Below are positions 18,509 to 30,879 of a stretch of DNA of 64,000 nucleotides, one piece after another. The notes beneath the pieces were generated by a model. That model saw only the letters and a list, made by a program, of their open reading frames with translations. It searched no databases and was not told where the DNA came from. Each line of letters begins with the position of its first letter. Position 1 is the stretch's first letter. Source of the stretch: Teichococcus vastitatis (GTDB lineage Bacteria; Pseudomonadota; Alphaproteobacteria; Acetobacterales; Acetobacteraceae); NCBI RefSeq assembly GCF_003604215.1, contig NZ_QXGS01000002.1, positions 372,001-436,000 of the forward strand. Reading direction: 5' to 3'. Position numbers and translations under genes: made by a program.

Positions 18509-19243
18509 ATGATGGACAAGGCCGAGGCCGCCTGGACGGCCCGGGCGCTGCTGCGCGGCGCGCGATCCGCGGTGCTGGCGACGCAGCGGGACGGGCAGCC
18601 CTTCGCCAGCCTGGTGACGCCGGCCATGGCGCCGGACCTGTCGCCGCTGCTGTGGCTGTCCAGCCTGTCGGAGCACACGCGGCAGTTGCAGGCGGAGCCG
18701 CGCTGCGCCCTGCTGATCCAGGGCCAGGCCACGGAGGCGAACCCGCAAACCGCCCCTCGCGTCACTGTGACCGGCCTGGCCGAGCGGGTGGAGCCCGATC
18801 ACATTCCTGCGCTGAAGGCACGGTGGCTGGCCCTGCATCCCTATGCCGCCCTGTACGCCCATTTCAGCGACTTCTCCCTTTGGCGGGTGAAGCTCGGGGG
18901 CACGCAGGTGGTGGGAGGGTTCGCCGCGGCGTTCCGGCTCCGGCTGGCCGATCTGCTGCCCGATCCCGTCTCCGTCCGGGCCATCGCCGAGGCCGAGGCG
19001 GGGGTATGTGCGCACATGAACGAAGATCACCCCGATGTACTTGAAAACATGGCGATTGCACTGGCCGGGCAGCTCTCCGGCGAGTGGCGGATGGCGGCCT
19101 GCGACGTGGATGGCTGCGACCTCGTCGCGGGGGAGGACCGGCGCTGCCGGGTGACGTTCAAGCTACCCGTGGTTGATGCTTCGAGCCTGCGGGATGCACT
19201 GGTGGCGGCGGCGGATAAGGCCCGAACGCTTCTCAAAAAGTGA
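18509..19243 (+). CDS. HugZ-like flavin-fold protein (pyridoxamine oxidase-like plus DUF2470)
   Basis: The 244-residue product has an N-terminal split-barrel FMN-binding domain (about 10-150, with [14 protein letters not shown]) and a C-terminal DUF2470 domain (about 165-240) with [14 protein letters not shown]. In related proteins this second domain contributes to heme binding or degradation (HugZ, HutZ). The activity here is unproven. I start at the ATG at 18509 (AAGGGG upstream); a GTG at 18500 and an ATG at 18512 are also possible. It is divergent from chvI (129 bp) and lies before pckA on the same strand. Confidence 0.82.
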   Translation: MMDKAEAAWTARALLRGARSAVLATQRDGQPFASLVTPAMAPDLSPLLWLSSLSEHTRQLQAEPRCALLIQGQATEANPQTAPRVTVTGLAERVEPDHIPALKARWLALHPYAALYAHFSDFSLWRVKLGGTQVVGGFAAAFRLRLADLLPDPVSVRAIAEAEAGVCAHMNEDHPDVLENMAIALAGQLSGEWRMAACDVDGCDLVAGEDRRCRVTFKLPVVDASSLRDALVAAADKARTLLKK

Positions 19244-19402
19244 ACTTCATGACCGAAGAGCCTGCGATCTTGTACGGCAATATGACGACTACACGAACGT
19301 TGACCCGGGAAGTTGCGTTGCCCTAGGGTCCGCCTGCCTGCCGGAAACGGTGCCCATGCGGTACGATGGTGTACGAGATGCGGACCTTTCGGAGGACAAT
19401 CA

Positions 19403-19447
19403 ATGGCTACTGCCCCGGGGCCTTTCCCTGGAGGAACAGCGCCTTGA
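19403..19447 (+). CDS. Possible 14-residue leader peptide before pckA
   Basis: A very good ribosome site (GGAGGACAATCA) precedes an ATG at 19403. The short frame MATAPGPFPGGTAP ends at 19447, 17 bases before the pckA ATG. It is not in frame with pckA. It may be a leader peptide that tunes pckA translation, or the old pckA start broken by a frameshift. Its site is far better than that of pckA itself. Confidence 0.4.
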   Translation: MATAPGPFPGGTAP

Positions 19448-19464
19448 CCGGAGATGACCCGCTG

Positions 19465-21078
<1,614 letters not shown>

Positions 21079-21100
21079 ACCCGCCGGATCGGCGTTGAAG

Positions 21101-21131
21101 GGGGCGGGGCCGCGAGGCTCCGCCCCTTTTT
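21101..21131 (+). terminator. Intrinsic terminator of pckA
   Basis: GGGGCGGGGCC and GGCTCCGCCCC form an 11-bp stem with one G-T pair and a GCGA loop, followed by TTTTT at 21127-21131. It lies 22 bp after the pckA stop. Confidence 0.9.
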
Positions 21132-21149
21132 CGTGGAAACAGCCCCTCC

Positions 21150-21329
21150 ATGGCGCACAAAAAGCCGCACCTGCCGCAGAAGATCTGCGCCGCCTGCGGC
21201 CGCTCCTTCGCGTGGCGGCGCAAATGGGCGCGTGACTGGGACCAGGTGCGCTACTGCTCCGATGCCTGCCGCTCCGGCCGCAATCCGGCCTTGCGGGCGG
21301 CGGTCCCACCCGCCCCGCGGCGGCGCTGA
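21150..21329 (+). CDS. DUF2256 small zinc-finger-like protein
   Basis: A 59-residue basic protein. It begins [17 protein letters not shown], followed by [11 protein letters not shown] and RYCSDACR, which is the DUF2256 pattern: two Cys pairs (CAAC, CSDAC) that could hold one zinc. Function is unknown. The ribosome site is weak. The gene starts only 18 bp after the T-run of the pckA terminator, so it is either read by leak-through or from its own start in that short gap. It is easily missed because of its size. Confidence 0.82.
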   Translation: MAHKKPHLPQKICAACGRSFAWRRKWARDWDQVRYCSDACRSGRNPALRAAVPPAPRRR

Positions 21330-21726
21330 GACCGGCGCGGACTTGGCCGCGCCGGACGGCTTCCTCTGGGGCGCCGGCCGATTTTTCCATGGCATCCCGG
21401 TGAATGAGCGTTCATAACGCCGCGCGGGCCGCCCGACTCGGATGGCCCGGACCCGCCGGTGAGCGGGGAGCACGAGGCTGCACCGGGCGCGACCCCCTTC
21501 AGGGACGCGTGGCGGCGTTTCCGGCCACATGGTGCGTTCCGCGGTTCCCGCGGCCACCCCATGCCGCCCGAGACGCCGATTGCCCCTTGAGGGGGCGAGA
21601 TCCCGGTTCGGTGTTCGCCGCTGTCCGCATCGCCCCACAAGGACCCCGCCCGCGGCACTGCCCGGCGGGGGGACGCCAGGCCCGCAGGCAGAACCATGCC
21701 GCGGACCGCGATGCCAAGGACGATTC
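21330..21726 (+). other. pnp leader region without a gene
   Basis: No convincing gene in 397 bp. Several GC-rich inverted repeats are present, including TGCCCC-TTGA-GGGGGCG at 21581-21597 and CCGCGG-TTC-CCGCGG near 21541-21555. In E. coli PNPase trims its own leader hairpin after RNase III cutting; a similar role here is inference. rpsO, the common upstream neighbour of pnp, is absent. Confidence 0.5.
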
Positions 21727-23946
<2,220 letters not shown>

Positions 23947-23965
23947 TCGGTTTTCCGGCCAATGG

Positions 23966-23991
23966 GAGCGCGACCGTGACCGGTCGCGCTC
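23966..23991 (+). terminator. Hairpin after pnp
   Basis: GAGCGCGACC and GGTCGCGCTC pair perfectly (11 bp with the inner G-C) round a TGAC loop, 20 bp after the pnp stop. A T-tract is lacking, so it may also act as a 3' barrier to exonucleases. Confidence 0.6.
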
Positions 23992-24092
23992 ACCAAAGAT
24001 TTCAAAAAATTTCAGGGAGAGGTCTGAGATTCCGTGCAGGCCTCCCTAAGTGACGCTATCGTTAAAATAGTTTGCAGGGACGGTAAGCTGCG

Positions 24093-25493
24093 GTGAAGGC
24101 AATCAACGCGATCCGGATGGGCGGTGTGGACGTTCTTCCACTGGTGGAAGGCGGCAAGGGTGTTGCGGTTTCCACCGGCGCGTCCTGTGGCGAATGGGCG
24201 GGCGCCGGCGGCGTCGGCACCTTCTCCGGCGTCAACGCCGACAGCTATGACGGGGACGGCAACGTCATCCGGCAGGTGTATCACGGCCGCACCCGGCGCG
24301 ATCGCCACGAGGAACTGGTGGCCTATGGCATCTCCGGCGGCATCACTCAGGCGCGCGAAGCCTATGAGCGGTCCAACGGCCAGGGCCGGGTCCACATCAA
24401 CGTGCTGTGGGAGATGGGCGGCGCCGAGCGCATCCTGCGCGGCGTGCTGGAAGGCGCCAAGGGCCTGATCAACGGCGTCACCTGCGGCGCCGGAATGCCC
24501 TACAAGCTGGCCGAGATCGCCCGCGAATTCGGCGTGTTCTATTATCCGATCGTGTCTTCCGGCCGCGCCTTCACGGCGCTGTGGAAGCGCTCCTACAGCA
24601 AGGTGTCCGAGCTGCTGGGCGGCGTGGTGTATGAGGACCCTTGGCTGGCCGGCGGCCATAACGGCCTGTCGAACTCCGAGGACCCGCACAAGCCCGAGGC
24701 CCCCTACGACCGCGTGCTGAAGCTCCGGCAGCAGATGCGGCAATTCGGCCTGGGCGAGGTGCCCATCATCATGGCGGGCGGCGTCTGGTGGCTGGAGGAA
24801 TGGGAGGACTGGATCGACAATCCGGAACTCGGCCCGATCGCCTTTCAGTTCGGCACCCGCCCGCTGCTGACCCAGGAAAGCCCGATCAGCGAGGCCTGGA
24901 AGCAGCGCCTGCTGACGCTGAAGCCCGGCGACGTGCTGCTGCAGCCCTTCTCGCCCACCGGCTTCTATTCCTCGGCAGTGCGCAACGAGTTCCTGCAGGA
25001 CCTTGAGGCCCGCAACGAGCGGCAGGTGGCGATCAGCCCCGAGCCGGTCGGCGAGCACACCGCTGAATATGGCGTGGGCCCACGCAAGCGCCTAGTCTGG
25101 CTGGCACCGGGCGACCTGGCGCGGGTGAATCAGTGGGAAGCCCAGGGCTATACCGAGGCCCTGCGCACGCCCGACAACACCCTGGTCTTCGTGACGCCCG
25201 AGAATGCGCGGGAGATCCTGAAGGACCAGACCGACTGCATGGGCTGCCTTTCGCATTGCCGGTTCTCCAACTGGACGCAGCACGCGCCCGACTACAGCAA
25301 TGGCAAGAAGGCCGATCCGCGCTCCTTCTGCATCCAGAAGACGCTGCAGGACATCGCGCATGATGGCGCGATCGAGCACAACCTGATGTTTGCCGGCCAC
25401 AATGCCTACCGCTTCGGCCAGGACCCGTTCTACTCCAACGGCTTCATCCCGTCGGTGAAGCAGTTGGTGGAGCGGATCATGTCCGGCCGCTGA
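24093..25493 (+). CDS. Nitronate monooxygenase-like flavin enzyme
   Basis: The 466-residue product resembles the NMO/2-nitropropane dioxygenase TIM-barrel family that binds FMN. The glycine-rich patches GAGGVGTFSGV (about 36-46) and PIIMAGGVWW (about 227-236) are typical of the phosphate site. A C-terminal extension carries DCMGCLSHC (about 380-388), a cysteine cluster that could bind metal and is absent from short NMOs. The start is a GTG at 24093 with AGGGA 12 bases before it. The substrate is unknown. It follows pnp by 146 bp and has its own terminator. Confidence 0.72.
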   Translation: MKAINAIRMGGVDVLPLVEGGKGVAVSTGASCGEWAGAGGVGTFSGVNADSYDGDGNVIRQVYHGRTRRDRHEELVAYGISGGITQAREAYERSNGQGRVHINVLWEMGGAERILRGVLEGAKGLINGVTCGAGMPYKLAEIAREFGVFYYPIVSSGRAFTALWKRSYSKVSELLGGVVYEDPWLAGGHNGLSNSEDPHKPEAPYDRVLKLRQQMRQFGLGEVPIIMAGGVWWLEEWEDWIDNPELGPIAFQFGTRPLLTQESPISEAWKQRLLTLKPGDVLLQPFSPTGFYSSAVRNEFLQDLEARNERQVAISPEPVGEHTAEYGVGPRKRLVWLAPGDLARVNQWEAQGYTEALRTPDNTLVFVTPENAREILKDQTDCMGCLSHCRFSNWTQHAPDYSNGKKADPRSFCIQKTLQDIAHDGAIEHNLMFAGHNAYRFGQDPFYSNGFIPSVKQLVERIMSGR

Positions 25494-25522
25494 GCCGGAC
25501 CACCCGGCCCGGAACGGAACGG

Positions 25523-25556
25523 AACGCGCCTCGCCGCAAGGTTGAGGCGCGTTTTT
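25523..25556 (+). terminator. Intrinsic terminator of the NMO-like gene
   Basis: AACGCGCCTC and GAGGCGCGTT form a 10-bp stem with an 11-base loop (GCCGCAAGGTT) and a T-run that ends at 25556. It lies 29 bp after the stop at 25493. Confidence 0.9.
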
Positions 25557-25686
25557 CATGTGTGCCTCCTGCCTTTCTTTTGCCAGCCAAAGCAGGCAGC
25601 CTGAGGATGGCTGTTTGTGCAGAGGCGCGGGTCGGGCCCGCCGGCTTCCGGATGGCCACCCGAAACGCCTAGCAGGAACATCCGAG

Positions 25687-26817
25687 ATGTTGTTGTTGAT
25701 ACCCGGTCCCGTGCAGACCCGTCCCGAAGTGCGGGCTGCCATGGCGGTGGATATCGCCCCGTGGGACCGCGACTTCTTTCCCGAATACATCGCCATCCGC
25801 GAGAAGCTGCGCGACGTGGCCGGCGGCGTGGCCGGCCAGCACGCCTGCCTGCCGCTGCAGGGGGCCGGCCACTTCATCACCGAGGCGGCGATCCGCTCCT
25901 TTATCCCGCCTCAGGGGCAGCCCGGCGCCGGCAGGCTGCTGATCCCGATGAACGGCGCCTATGCCGAGCGCATGGCGCGGCTGGCGCGGGAAGCCGGGCG
26001 CGCCGTGGTCACGCTTCCCTGCCCGGATACACGCGGCGTGACGCCCGCCGAGATCGCCCTGGCGCTCGCCGCCGACCCGGCGATCTCCCATGTCGGCGTG
26101 GTGTATTCGGAAACCGGCAGCGGCATCGTCAATGACGTGCCGGCGATCGGCGCCGTGGTGCGGGAACACGGCCGGCGCATGATCGTCGATGCCGTCTCGG
26201 CCTTCGGCGCGCTGCCCTTCGACCTGAAGGCGCAGCCGGAGGTCGACGCGGTGGTGTTCACCTCCAACAAATGCATCGAGGGCCTGCCCGGCCTCGGCTT
26301 CGCCATCTGCCCGGTCGAGCGCGTCGAGCAGGCGGCGGGCCAGGCCGGCTCCTGGTCCTTCGACCTGGCCGACGTGTATGCTACGGCGCAGCGCGCCGGC
26401 TGGGGCAGCTTCCGCTTCACCCCGCCGGTGCAGGCGCTGCATGCCTTCGGCATCGCGCTCGACATCTTCCTGGCCGAGGGCGGGCAGCCGGCGCGCCTCG
26501 CCCGCTACCGCGAGAATTGCCGCATCCTGTACGAGGGCGGCCGCGCGCTGGGGCTGAAGCCCTATCTCGACTGGAAGCAGCAGGGGCCGATCATCGCGCT
26601 GTTCCACCAGCCGGAGCATCCGGGCTTCGGGCTTCAGCGCTTCGTCGACGCGCTGAAGCGGCGCGGCGTGCTGATCAGCAATTTCCACAACACGGTGGAG
26701 CCGACCTTCCGCATCGGCTGCATCGGCCATGTGGGGCCGGACGAGATCCGCTTCGCGCTCGGCGCCATGCGCGGCGCGCTGGATGAGCTGGGCGTGCGGC
26801 GGCGCGACGCCGCCTGA
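25687..26817 (+). CDS. 2-aminoethylphosphonate-pyruvate aminotransferase-like (PhnW family)
   Basis: PLP fold-type I aminotransferase. The 376-residue product matches PhnW along its length: LLLIPGPVQT at the start, PLQGAGHFITEAA for the PLP phosphate, MIVDAVSAFGALPF with the Asp and the PLP lysine in FTSNKCIEGLPGLGF. FRFTPPVQALHAF and FRIGCIGHV also fit. It would turn 2-aminoethylphosphonate and pyruvate into phosphonoacetaldehyde and alanine. No phnX or phnA partner is near, so a sister activity (alanine-glyoxylate type) is possible. AGGA lies eight bases before the ATG at 25687. The frame also extends upstream to 25558. Confidence 0.72.
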   Translation: MLLLIPGPVQTRPEVRAAMAVDIAPWDRDFFPEYIAIREKLRDVAGGVAGQHACLPLQGAGHFITEAAIRSFIPPQGQPGAGRLLIPMNGAYAERMARLAREAGRAVVTLPCPDTRGVTPAEIALALAADPAISHVGVVYSETGSGIVNDVPAIGAVVREHGRRMIVDAVSAFGALPFDLKAQPEVDAVVFTSNKCIEGLPGLGFAICPVERVEQAAGQAGSWSFDLADVYATAQRAGWGSFRFTPPVQALHAFGIALDIFLAEGGQPARLARYRENCRILYEGGRALGLKPYLDWKQQGPIIALFHQPEHPGFGLQRFVDALKRRGVLISNFHNTVEPTFRIGCIGHVGPDEIRFALGAMRGALDELGVRRRDAA

Positions 26818-26822
26818 GGCGG

Positions 26823-26847
26823 CCGGGGTGGCGCCACGCCACCCCGG
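26823..26847. terminator. Perfect hairpin between convergent genes
   Basis: CCGGGGTGGCG and CGCCACCCCGG pair over 11 bp with a CCA loop, between the PhnW-like and Bug genes. No T-tract on either side. Probably serves both genes. Confidence 0.65.
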
Positions 26848-26860
26848 GGCGCGGCGGCCC

Positions 26861-27838
26861 TCAGTCCACCGCGATCCTGGCGTCGCTGACCAGCCTGGCC
26901 CAGCGCAACCGCTCCTCGCCCATGAACCGGCCGAGCGCGGTGCCGCCCATGCGGGACGGCTCGGCGCCTTCCTCGCGCAGGCGGCGGGCCACCTCCTCGG
27001 TGGTCAGGCTGTCGGCGATGGCGGCCTCCAGCCGGGCGCGGATCGGGGCGGGCGTGCCCCTGGGCGCCAGGATGCCGTACCAGGCGGAGGCGCGGTAGCC
27101 GGGCAGGGCAGCCTCGGCCACGGTGGGCACCTCCGGCAGGGCGGCGATGCGGTGTTCGCCGGTCACCGCCAGCGGCCGCACCAGCTCGCCCTGGATCAGC
27201 GCGACCACGGATGGCAGGGTGGTGATCATGAAGGGGATGTGCCCCGCCACCACGTCGTTCAGCGCGGGGCCGGCGCCGCGGAAGGGCAGGTGCTCCGCCT
27301 CGATCCCCGCCATCTGGAACATCAGCGCCGCGGCCAGATGGCTGGCCGAGCCGTTGGAGGCGGACGCATAGGCGAAGGCTCCCTTGGCCGCCTTGGCCTC
27401 GGCCAGCAGCGCCGTCAGATCGCGCGCCTGGCTGCCGGGGCCGGCGACCGCCACCAGCGGGGCGTCCGCCAGCAGGGCCACCGGGTCTAGCGTTTGCAGC
27501 GGGTCGAAGCGCATGTTGGGAAACAGCGACTGGTTCACCGTCATCGGCCCCTGATTGCCGACCAGCAGGGTGTAGCCATCCGGCTTGGCCCCGGCGACCT
27601 GGTCGGTGGCCAGGTTGCCGCCGGCACCCGGCTTGTTCTCCACCACCACCGCCTGGCCCAGCACGGCCTGCAGCCGCGCCGCCACCACGCGGGCCACGTT
27701 GTCCGTGCCGCCGCCCGGGGCATAGGCCACCAGCAACCGGATGGGGCGGGTGGGCCATGCTTCATCCGCCTGTGCCGCGAGCGGCAGGCTGGCGAAGGGT
27801 GCGGCGGCGAGGGCTTGCAGCAGGCTGCGGCGATGCAT
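26861..27838 (-). CDS. Bug-family tripartite tricarboxylate transporter substrate-binding protein
   Basis: Periplasmic binding protein of the TctC/Bug family. From the ATG at 27838 (AAGGA ten bases upstream) the product is 325 residues. It has a signal peptide (RR, then a hydrophobic core and AQA cleavage) and the Bug markers PIRLLVAYAPGGGTDNVAR, VVVENKPGAGGNL and ASNGSASHLAA. An ATG at 27868 overlaps the PrpF-like stop as ATGA and could be the true start. No TctAB membrane pair is nearby, which is common for Bug genes. With the PrpF-like isomerase it suggests uptake and use of a tricarboxylate-type acid. Confidence 0.88.
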   Translation of the reverse strand: MHRRSLLQALAAAPFASLPLAAQADEAWPTRPIRLLVAYAPGGGTDNVARVVAARLQAVLGQAVVVENKPGAGGNLATDQVAGAKPDGYTLLVGNQGPMTVNQSLFPNMRFDPLQTLDPVALLADAPLVAVAGPGSQARDLTALLAEAKAAKGAFAYASASNGSASHLAAALMFQMAGIEAEHLPFRGAGPALNDVVAGHIPFMITTLPSVVALIQGELVRPLAVTGEHRIAALPEVPTVAEAALPGYRASAWYGILAPRGTPAPIRARLEAAIADSLTTEEVARRLREEGAEPSRMGGTALGRFMGEERLRWARLVSDARIAVD

Positions 27839-27864
27839 GGCGGGACGTTCCTTGTTATGGGGGT

Positions 27865-28968
27865 TCATTCGGCGGCGAGGCGCGGTGCCGCCGCCTCGGC
27901 CAGGCCCTGGGCCGGCAGCAGCAGGTGGCCCTCGAAGATGCGGCGGGCGGTGCGCAGCACGCTGGCCCAGCGCACCGCCTCCCCCTCCATCCCGAGGCCG
28001 ATCTCCAGCACTCCGGCGGGGTGGGCGATGCGCACGCCAGCTACCCCGGCGCCCTCGTCCGACGTGGCGAGTTCGAAGGCGACGGTGCCGGGCGTGCGCG
28101 CGGCGACCGCCAGGGTGATGCCGCCGGTCACCGCCATGGCGCGGTGCACCGCGTGCGGCGTCAGGTAGCGGGCGGTGAGGGTGGCGCCGTCCCGCCCCGG
28201 GCCGAGCAGGGCCGGCTTCGGGATCACGCTGTTCGCCACCGCGCCGAGGCCCATGCGCCGGCCGGCTTCCAGCCGCAGCGCCTCGATCCGCCCCAGCAGG
28301 GCGGCATCGGCCTCGATCGCCTCGGGCGCCAGGGCGGCATCGATGTTGAGGCTGGCGGCAGCCACCAGCAGCATCGGCATGGCGCCGTCCACCAGCGTAA
28401 CGTCCAGCCCATCGATCAACTCCCGCCGCAGGCCGGAGGGAAACAACCGCCCGGTCTTGCTGCCGGCCACGTCGCAGAAGCGCAGCGCGACCGGCGCGGC
28501 GGTGCCGGACACGCCGGGGATGCTGGCCGCGCCCTCATAGGTCACCTGGCCGTCCGGGGTCTGCACCACCGCTTCCACCCGCGCGCCGGTGTTGCGGTTG
28601 CGGATGCGCACGATCGTGCTGGGGTGGCGCGGCGTCACCAGGCCGCATTCCAGCGCGAAGGGCCCAACGCCGGCCAGCATGTTGCCGCAATTGGGGCGGG
28701 TATCGACGGTGCGGCGCTCCACCGAGACCTGCGCGAACAGGTATTCCACGTCGATGTCGGGCTCGGCCGAGGGGCCGATGATCGCCACCTTGCTGGTCAG
28801 GCTGTTGCCGCCGCCGATGCCGTCGATCTGCAGGGGATGCGGCGAGCCGAGCGCCGCCAGCAGCCATTCGTCGCGCCGCGCCGGATCGGCGGGCAGGTGG
28901 CCGGCCAGAAAGAACGGGCCACGGCTGGTGCCGGCGCGCATCAGAATGCAGGGCAGGCGGATCGGCAT
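27865..28968 (-). CDS. PrpF-family isomerase (4-oxalomesaconate tautomerase-like)
   Basis: The 367-residue product belongs to the PrpF family of two-lobed epimerase-fold isomerases. Markers are IRLPCILMRAGTSRGPFF at the start and IDGIGGGNSLTSKVAII, with the cysteine in TRPNCGNMLA near residue 95. Close relatives convert aconitate isomers (PrpF) or tautomerise 4-oxalomesaconate (GalD). I start at the ATG at 28968 (GGAG seven bases upstream). It is followed by the Bug gene with a 4-bp overlap and is divergent from a LysR regulator, so a small catabolic cluster is likely. Confidence 0.82.
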   Translation of the reverse strand: MPIRLPCILMRAGTSRGPFFLAGHLPADPARRDEWLLAALGSPHPLQIDGIGGGNSLTSKVAIIGPSAEPDIDVEYLFAQVSVERRTVDTRPNCGNMLAGVGPFALECGLVTPRHPSTIVRIRNRNTGARVEAVVQTPDGQVTYEGAASIPGVSGTAAPVALRFCDVAGSKTGRLFPSGLRRELIDGLDVTLVDGAMPMLLVAAASLNIDAALAPEAIEADAALLGRIEALRLEAGRRMGLGAVANSVIPKPALLGPGRDGATLTARYLTPHAVHRAMAVTGGITLAVAARTPGTVAFELATSDEGAGVAGVRIAHPAGVLEIGLGMEGEAVRWASVLRTARRIFEGHLLLPAQGLAEAAAPRLAAE

Positions 28969-29022
28969 CGGCGTCTCCAGTGCGGTGGCGGTTTGTTGCC
29001 GCGAGTTCTGCGCCCGCACCAG

Positions 29023-29072
29023 ATCTTGCTGAAGTGCAAAGATCGGCAGAATTCTTGCGTCCGACGCAAGAA
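29023..29072. promoter_or_regulatory. Two LysR-type operator half-site pairs
   Basis: TTCTTGCGT and ACGCAAGAA (29052-29060 and 29064-29072) form a perfect 9-bp inverted repeat with a 3-base spacer, 9 bp before the LysR start. ATCTTGC and GCAAAGAT (29023-29043) form a second, imperfect pair 9 bp away. Both suit LysR binding in the divergent gap. Confidence 0.6.
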
Positions 29073-29081
29073 GGCCCAGTC

Positions 29082-29975
29082 ATGCCGATCGACCTCGACC
29101 AGCTCCGCACCTTTGTCGCCGTGGCGGAAGCCGCAAGCCTGACCCGCGCGACGGAGGTGCTGCACCTGTCGCTGCCGGCGGTGTCGCGGCGCTTATCGGC
29201 GCTGGAGGAGGAACTCGGCGTGGCGCTGCTGTCGCGCTCGACGCGGCGCGTGGCGCTGACGCAGACGGGGCGCGAATTCCTGCCGCGCGCCCGGCGCCTG
29301 CTCGACGAGCTGGAGGAAAGCCTGCTCGGCATCCGGGAAACCGCGGCGCGGCGCCGCGGCCTCGTCACCATCGCCTGCATCCCGACGGCGGCGTATTATT
29401 TCCTGCCGGCGACGCTGGCCGATTTCGCGCGGCGCTTTCCGGCGGTGCGGGTGCGGGTGATGGACCTGTCGGCGGACGGCGTCATCGACGCGGTGGCCAC
29501 CGGCGGCGTCGAGTTCGGCATCGGCATGGAAGGCGCCGGCCATCCGGAGGTGGAGTTCCGCCCGCTGCGGCGCGATCCCTTTGTGCTGGCCTGCCGGCGC
29601 GACCATCCGCTGGCGCGCCGCCGGAGCCTGCGCTGGGCCGACCTGGCGGAGGAGAAGCTGGTCGGCGTGTCGCGCCGGTCCGGCAACCGGCTGATCCTGG
29701 ACCGCGCCCTGCTGCCGCTCGGCATCCAGCCCAACTGGCGCTACGAGGCGGAACACCTGTCCACCAGTCTCGGCCTAGTGGAAGCCGGGCTCGGCGTCGC
29801 GGTGGTGCCGCGCCTCGCCCTGCCGCGCGGGCCGCATCCGGTGCTGGTGGCGCGGCGGCTGGAGGAACCGCGCATCGAGCGGGCGACCGGGGTGGTGTTC
29901 CGGCGCGGCTCGGCGCCCGGGCCGGCGGCGCGCGCGCTGCTCGACCTGCTGGAGCGGCGCATGGCGGCCGGATGA
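29082..29975 (+). CDS. LysR-family transcriptional regulator
   Basis: The 297-residue product has a winged HTH (about 5-65, with LTRATEVLHLSLPAVSRRLSALEEELGVALLSR) and a periplasmic-binding-fold effector domain (about 90-295). It is divergent from the PrpF-like and Bug genes, and two inverted repeats lie in the 113-bp gap, so it probably controls them and itself. The effector is likely the acid that the Bug protein binds (inference). I start at the ATG at 29082 (AAGG upstream); the frame is also open from 28980. Confidence 0.9.
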   Translation: MPIDLDQLRTFVAVAEAASLTRATEVLHLSLPAVSRRLSALEEELGVALLSRSTRRVALTQTGREFLPRARRLLDELEESLLGIRETAARRRGLVTIACIPTAAYYFLPATLADFARRFPAVRVRVMDLSADGVIDAVATGGVEFGIGMEGAGHPEVEFRPLRRDPFVLACRRDHPLARRRSLRWADLAEEKLVGVSRRSGNRLILDRALLPLGIQPNWRYEAEHLSTSLGLVEAGLGVAVVPRLALPRGPHPVLVARRLEEPRIERATGVVFRRGSAPGPAARALLDLLERRMAAG

Positions 29976-30023
29976 GGCGCCGGTCGCCCGCGGCCGGCGG
30001 TCAGCCGGTTGCGCCGCCGCGTC

Positions 30024-30695
30024 TCAGAAGATGAACCCCACCGCCTGCCAGCCGAACCAGCACAGCGCCACCAGCACGCCGGCGGCGAACAGGCATCCGG
30101 CGGCGGTCACCGCCATGCCGATGCCGGTGACGCGGCTGTCCTGCTCCACCACCCCGAGGGCCATGATGATGGTGCCGAAGGCCGGCGGGCCGTTGGTGCC
30201 GGGGCCGGGCAGGATCAGCATCGCCGCCGCCAGCACCGTCAGCCAGCCGACCAGCCGCTCCCCCGCCGGCTCGATGAACCAGCCGGACCGGGGGCGCACG
30301 AAGCGCTCCACCAGGCTCAACCCGCGCGAGGACGCGTTGGCCAGCCGCAGCAGGTCGGAGCGCTTCACCGTGCGGTCGGCCAGGAAGCGCGGCAGGGTCG
30401 GGCGGGTGCGGCCGAGGCCCATCTGCACGCCCAGGATCAGCATCGGCAGGCCGAACACGCTGGCCATGCCGGGCAGCAGGCTGGGCAGGCAGAGCAGCAG
30501 GATCAGCAGGCCGAAGGCGCGCTCGCCAAAGGCTTCCGCCATCTCGCCCAGCGAGATCCGCTCACCCGGAAAGGTGTTGGCGACCTCGGCGATGATGCGG
30601 GTGATCGGGGCGGCGGCGGGACCAGGCGGCCGGGGGCCGGGCGTGAACTGGTCCATCGTGGCGTCCGGCGGGGCGGTGCCGGTTCGTCCGTCCAT
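30024..30695 (-). CDS. ExoD-family exopolysaccharide synthesis protein
   Basis: The 223-residue product fits the ExoD family (rhizobial exopolysaccharide and alkali-tolerance gene). After a 30-residue hydrophilic start it has several hydrophobic segments: FGLLILLLCLPSLLPGMASV (about 60-80), then two near residues 150-210. AAGGA stands six bases before the ATG at 30695, so I keep the long start; an ATG at 30656 is an alternative. The molecular role of ExoD is unknown. It is convergent with the LysR gene and divergent from DUF1194. Confidence 0.8.
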   Translation of the reverse strand: MDGRTGTAPPDATMDQFTPGPRPPGPAAAPITRIIAEVANTFPGERISLGEMAEAFGERAFGLLILLLCLPSLLPGMASVFGLPMLILGVQMGLGRTRPTLPRFLADRTVKRSDLLRLANASSRGLSLVERFVRPRSGWFIEPAGERLVGWLTVLAAAMLILPGPGTNGPPAFGTIIMALGVVEQDSRVTGIGMAVTAAGCLFAAGVLVALCWFGWQAVGFIF

Positions 30696-30801
30696 TATCC
30701 ATCCTTAACAGCAGTCGCGGCCGGTTGAGCCAAACCTTACGGGAAAGTCAGGAAAGCGGGAGGTGAGGGCCAGGCACCGGCGCTTCAATGCCGGACAAGC
30801 T

Positions 30802-30826
30802 GGAAGGGTGCATTTTCCACCCTTCC
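30802..30826. promoter_or_regulatory. Inverted repeat in the exoD/DUF1194 divergent gap
   Basis: GGAAGGGTG and CACCCTTCC pair perfectly (9 bp) around CATTTTC. It lies 53 bp before the DUF1194 start. It could be an operator or an attenuator-like hairpin. Confidence 0.35.
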
Positions 30827-30879
30827 CCACCGCGGAAGCGCATCCTAACCGTTGCCGCGGCGAAGTGGGAGAAGAATGC

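Noticed and set aside
19300-19328. TTGACC-type promoter before pckA
   Set aside because: A -35-like box is present, but the matching -10 (CTAGGG) is too poor to call.
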